NCBI GenBank assembly: GCA_035506335.1
Contig: DATJPN010000014.1
Span: 1 to 16,643 of the forward strand
DNA from: DAIDKA01 sp035506335
Lineage (GTDB): Bacteria; Pseudomonadota; Gammaproteobacteria; Steroidobacterales; Steroidobacteraceae
DNA length: 16,643 bases
Direction of reading: 5' to 3'
The notes beneath the pieces were generated by a model. It saw only the letters and a program-made list of their open reading frames with translations. It made no database searches and had not been told where the DNA came from. Both the position numbers and the translations under genes were made by a program. Every line of letters starts with the position of its first letter. Position 1 is the first letter of the stretch. Positions 14,148-16,643 of this stretch are shown here, piece after piece.

Positions 14148-15329
14148 TCAACGGCGGGGCGCCTCCTCGTGCACTTCGACGATCAGGCGCGGCTCCATCT
14201 CGAGTGCCTGCAGCAGTTCCTGCTTCGTGAACGGCCGGACTTCATCGTAGCGGGCATCGCGGATCTTGCGCACCCAGTCCGGGTCGGCGATCACGGATCG
14301 GCCCACGCCGATCAGGTCGAACTCGGCATTTCCGAAGCGACGTGCCAGTTCGCGCATCGAATCCGCGCCGGCAAAGCGCGCCGCGCGCTCGCTGAAGAAA
14401 GTTTCCATCACATCGATGTCGAGCCCGACACTGCCGACCGCGCACACCGGTGCATCAGTCAGGGTCTTCGTCCAGCCGGCGAGCCCGAGGTCGGAACCGG
14501 GCCACTCCGGGGTGAAAAAGCGCCGGGTGGAGGCGTGGAACAGATCGACTCCCGCGCCGCGCAGCGCGGCCAGCAGCACGCCGAGCTCGGCTGGGCTGTG
14601 CACGATCCGCGCCTCATAATCCACTTCCTTCCATTGCGAAAACCGGAACGAGAGCACGAACTGTTCCCCGACCGCCTGGCGGATGGCTGCGACGACTTCT
14701 GCCGGATATCGGACCCGCTCGCCGATGCGGTCGCCTCCGTAGCCATCTTCGCGCCGGTTGGTCTGCGCCCATAGAAACTCATCCAGCAGGAAGCCATGAC
14801 AGGCGTGCAGTTCGACGCCATCGGCGCCGGCCCGCTGCGCCCACAACGCCGCTTCGACAAACGCCGCCTTGATCTGCGCCAGCTCCTCCAGGGTCGCCGC
14901 ACGGCCGTTGGTCTTGCCGGCCTTGAAGATTCCCGACGGACTCAAGGCAGGGCCCGGCGCGCTGGGCGAGGCCTGGCTGTCTGAGCGGATCGCGCCCGGA
15001 TGGCTCACCTGGATCAGCATGTACCCGCCGGCCGCGTGCACTGCGCGCACGCAGCGCTCCCAGCCTTCCAGGGTCGACTCGTTCAGGCGTGGAAAGCGGG
15101 CCTCCCAGATCGAGGAGGGGTGGTTGATCGCGCAACCCTCGCCAATGACCAGGGCGATACCTCCCTCCACGCGCCGCCGGTAGTACTCGGCCATCTGCGG
15201 CAGCAGCCTGCCGTCTTCGCACCACCCGCGCTGCATGCCGGGCATGACGAATCGGTTGGCCAGGCGCAGTCCCTTGAGCGTGAAGGGTGAGAAGAGCGCA
15301 GACAGGTCCGGGGGGGCAATGTCGGTCAT
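14148..15329 (-). CDS. Old Yellow Enzyme-family NADH:flavin oxidoreductase / ene-reductase
   Basis: A 393-aa FMN-dependent TIM-barrel oxidoreductase that typically reduces the C=C bond of alpha,beta-unsaturated carbonyls. Family landmarks include L-F-S-P-F-T-L-K-G-L-R-L-A-N-R (N-terminal), E-G-C-A-I-N-H, I-Q-V-S-H-P-G, the active-site H-A-C-H-G-F-L-L-D-E-F (H175 and H178 bind substrate), N-R-R-E-D-G-Y-G-G and the phosphate-binding I-G-V-G-R-S-V-I-A-D-P. The residue two after H178 is F180, where OYE1 has Tyr196 and YqjM Tyr169, the proton donor. It lacks the 4Fe-4S extension of 2,4-dienoyl-CoA reductase and trimethylamine dehydrogenase. ATG 15329 fits the family start, and the ribosome-binding site is weak. 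It is divergent from the second DHA2 exporter with operator site C between (39 bp from this ATG). A role in reducing an enone intermediate or detoxifying electrophiles fits the context. Confidence 0.92.
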   Translation of the reverse strand: MTDIAPPDLSALFSPFTLKGLRLANRFVMPGMQRGWCEDGRLLPQMAEYYRRRVEGGIALVIGEGCAINHPSSIWEARFPRLNESTLEGWERCVRAVHAAGGYMLIQVSHPGAIRSDSQASPSAPGPALSPSGIFKAGKTNGRAATLEELAQIKAAFVEAALWAQRAGADGVELHACHGFLLDEFLWAQTNRREDGYGGDRIGERVRYPAEVVAAIRQAVGEQFVLSFRFSQWKEVDYEARIVHSPAELGVLLAALRGAGVDLFHASTRRFFTPEWPGSDLGLAGWTKTLTDAPVCAVGSVGLDIDVMETFFSERAARFAGADSMRELARRFGNAEFDLIGVGRSVIADPDWVRKIRDARYDEVRPFTKQELLQALEMEPRLIVEVHEEAPRR

Positions 15330-15376
15330 GCGGCCGATCCGTGGGCGGCGATCGTGAATGAAAAATGCGATCCAAA

Positions 15377-15388
15377 AGTGTATACAAT
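15377..15388. promoter_or_regulatory. Operator-like palindrome, site C
   Basis: AGTGT-AT-ACAAT lies between the divergent ene-reductase and the second DHA2 exporter. It contains TACAAT (15383-15388), a candidate -10 whose predicted transcription start would fall within a base or two of ATG 15397, giving a nearly leaderless exporter mRNA. A regulator bound here would cover that promoter. It matches sites A and B. Confidence 0.5.
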
Positions 15389-15396
15389 CGTCCGCG

Positions 15397-16643
15397 ATGG
15401 AAGGTCAAGACTCGACCCGCTACGGCCTGGTGATCGCCTTCACTGCGCTCGCCTTCCTGGTGCTGTCGAGCGACTTCTCGCTGATGAGCGTGGCTCTGCC
15501 CTCGATCGAACACGACCTGGCGCTGGCGCCGGACACGGTCTCGCTCATCGTGGCGATGAACGGCATGACCTTCGCCGGGGTCCTCATCCTGGGCGGCCGC
15601 CTCGCTGATCAGTACGGCCAGTTCCGCTGCTGCATTGCGGGCCTTGCGTGCTTTGCGGTCGGTTCGACCCTGAGTGCACTCGCCCCCGGAGTCGTGGTGC
15701 TCGGGGCGGGGCGTGCGCTGCAGGGGCTGGGCGCCGCCGTGCTTTCGCCGGCGAGCTTTTCGCTGCTCAATACGGCGCTTCCGCCCGGCGCCTGGCAGCG
15801 GCGCGGCTACGGCGTGTTTGCCACGACCCAGGCGGCGGCACTCATCGTCGGCTACCTGATCGGCGGGGCCGTCACCACCGCGCTCGGCTGGCGTGCCGCC
15901 TTTCTGATCAATGTTCCGTTCACGGTGATTGCGGCTGCCGTTGCGCTGTACGTCGTGCCGCGCGCAGCGGTGGACCCCCAGCGCGGTGCACCGGATCTCG
16001 CCGGCGCCATCCTCATCACGGCCTCCGTCGGCCTCATCGTGTGGACAATCTCGACCGCAGCCTCGACCGGCGGACTGTCGCTGAAGAGCCTGGCGGGGTT
16101 GGGCGCCGCGGCGAGCACCTTCATTGCCTTCCTGGTGCTCGAGTCACGGCTGGCCCGGCCACTACTGCCATTGTCGATCTTCCTGACCCGCAACCTGATC
16201 GGCAACGACCTCGCGATGGTCTTCTGCATGGCGGCAGGCTCCGGGGTCTTCCTGCTGCCCAATCTCTACATGCAGCAGGTACTCGGCTACAGTGCCGCGC
16301 AATCGGGGCTGGGCATGCTGCCGCATGCCGCCGGAGGCATGCTCTCCGGCCGGCTTCTCGTCATCGCCATGCGCCGTTTCCAGCTGCGGGAAAGCATTCT
16401 CGCGGGGCTCGCGGTCTTCGCGGCCGGCCTGCTGCTCTTCTATGCGCTGTCCGTTCTGCTCCCGCATCCAGGCTACCTGGGCGTCATTCTCGCGCCCCTG
16501 CTGCTGTGCGCCTGCGCCGCGCTGTTCTGCGGCATGGTGCTGATGGCCGGAGGTACCACGATCGTTCCGGCCGGACAGCAGGGGGCGGCCTCGGCGCTGG
16601 CACTCACCGCCCAGCAGATCGGGCTCGCGCTCGGGAGCGCCGT
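15397..16643 (+). CDS. DHA2-type MFS exporter (second copy), truncated by window end
   Basis: An open frame from ATG 15397 through the last base without a stop, giving at least 415 residues. It is an inner-membrane multidrug-exporter-like MFS protein with S-S-D-F-S-L-M-S-V-A-L-P-S-I (residues 24-37), motif A G-G-R-L-A-D-Q-Y-G (66-74), A-L-Q-G-L-G, G-W-R-A-A-F-L-I-N-V and L-P-N-L-Y-M-Q-Q-V. These match the exporter at 1758 position for position, so the two are paralogues. ATG 15397 is preferred because it leaves operator site C upstream, but it has no Shine-Dalgarno sequence. The in-frame ATG 15358 (just after a TGA) would add 13 residues and put site C inside the gene. It is divergent from the ene-reductase. 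Only the C-terminal helices are missing. Confidence 0.9.
   Translation, partial: MEGQDSTRYGLVIAFTALAFLVLSSDFSLMSVALPSIEHDLALAPDTVSLIVAMNGMTFAGVLILGGRLADQYGQFRCCIAGLACFAVGSTLSALAPGVVVLGAGRALQGLGAAVLSPASFSLLNTALPPGAWQRRGYGVFATTQAAALIVGYLIGGAVTTALGWRAAFLINVPFTVIAAAVALYVVPRAAVDPQRGAPDLAGAILITASVGLIVWTISTAASTGGLSLKSLAGLGAAASTFIAFLVLESRLARPLLPLSIFLTRNLIGNDLAMVFCMAAGSGVFLLPNLYMQQVLGYSAAQSGLGMLPHAAGGMLSGRLLVIAMRRFQLRESILAGLAVFAAGLLLFYALSVLLPHPGYLGVILAPLLLCACAALFCGMVLMAGGTTIVPAGQQGAASALALTAQQIGLALGSA

Noticed and set aside
1..16643. Mobile elements, tRNA/rRNA genes or CRISPR arrays
   Set aside because: No transposase-like frame, terminal inverted repeats, tRNA cloverleaf or regularly spaced repeats were recognised on either strand.

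Overview
The window is high-GC bacterial DNA (about two thirds G+C by eye) packed with accessory metabolism. A TonB-dependent outer-membrane receptor, a signal-peptide-bearing periplasmic protein and Shine-Dalgarno-led genes point to a Gram-negative proteobacterium. The receptor style and the abundance of oxidoreductases resemble sphingomonad or Steroidobacter/Nevskiales-type degraders, but the genus cannot be fixed from this sequence. Six of the thirteen genes whose starts lie in the window appear to use GTG or TTG.

Layout. 1-293 is the tail of a sulfatase-modifying-factor-like (SUMF1/FGE-fold) protein. It converges on a Spinster-type MFS transporter on the minus strand (290-1486), whose start codon is problematic. 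From 1758 to 8551 runs one tightly packed plus-strand unit of seven genes: DHA2-type MFS exporter, GMC flavin alcohol dehydrogenase, NmrA-like reductase, secreted double SnoaL protein, DoxX-like membrane protein, SnoaL-like protein and a second NmrA-like reductase. It ends at a strong hairpin at 8602-8631. The TonB-dependent receptor (8647-11604, minus) converges on that hairpin and is divergent from an aldo/keto reductase (11788-12858, plus). Then come a classical SDR (minus), a small VOC/glyoxalase-fold protein (plus), an Old Yellow Enzyme-family reductase (minus) and a second DHA2-type exporter (plus), which is paralogous to the first and runs off the window end.

How it may work together. 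The receptor would import a hydrophobic or oxygenated compound. The GMC dehydrogenase, AKR, SDR, two NmrA-like reductases and the ene-reductase would carry out redox changes at C-OH, C=O and C=C groups. The SnoaL and VOC proteins are small-domain enzymes that could isomerise or condense intermediates. The two DHA2 exporters would remove the substrate or products. This is inference: no ring-cleavage enzyme, CoA ligase or regulator gene is present to name the substrate.

The most useful new observation is a shared 12-bp near-palindrome, A(G/T)TGT-NN-ACA(C/A)T. It occurs once in each of three divergent intergenic regions: in front of both DHA2 exporters, and between the TonB receptor and the AKR. 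It looks like the operator of one unseen regulator and would define a single regulon spanning the locus. Other notable points are an apparent doubling of an NmrA+SnoaL gene pair around a DoxX gene, an ene-reductase with Phe at the usual Tyr proton-donor position, and an MFS gene whose ideal ribosome-binding site leads to ATA rather than ATG.

No tRNA, rRNA, CRISPR or insertion sequence was seen, and no gene-free stretch exceeds 300 bp.
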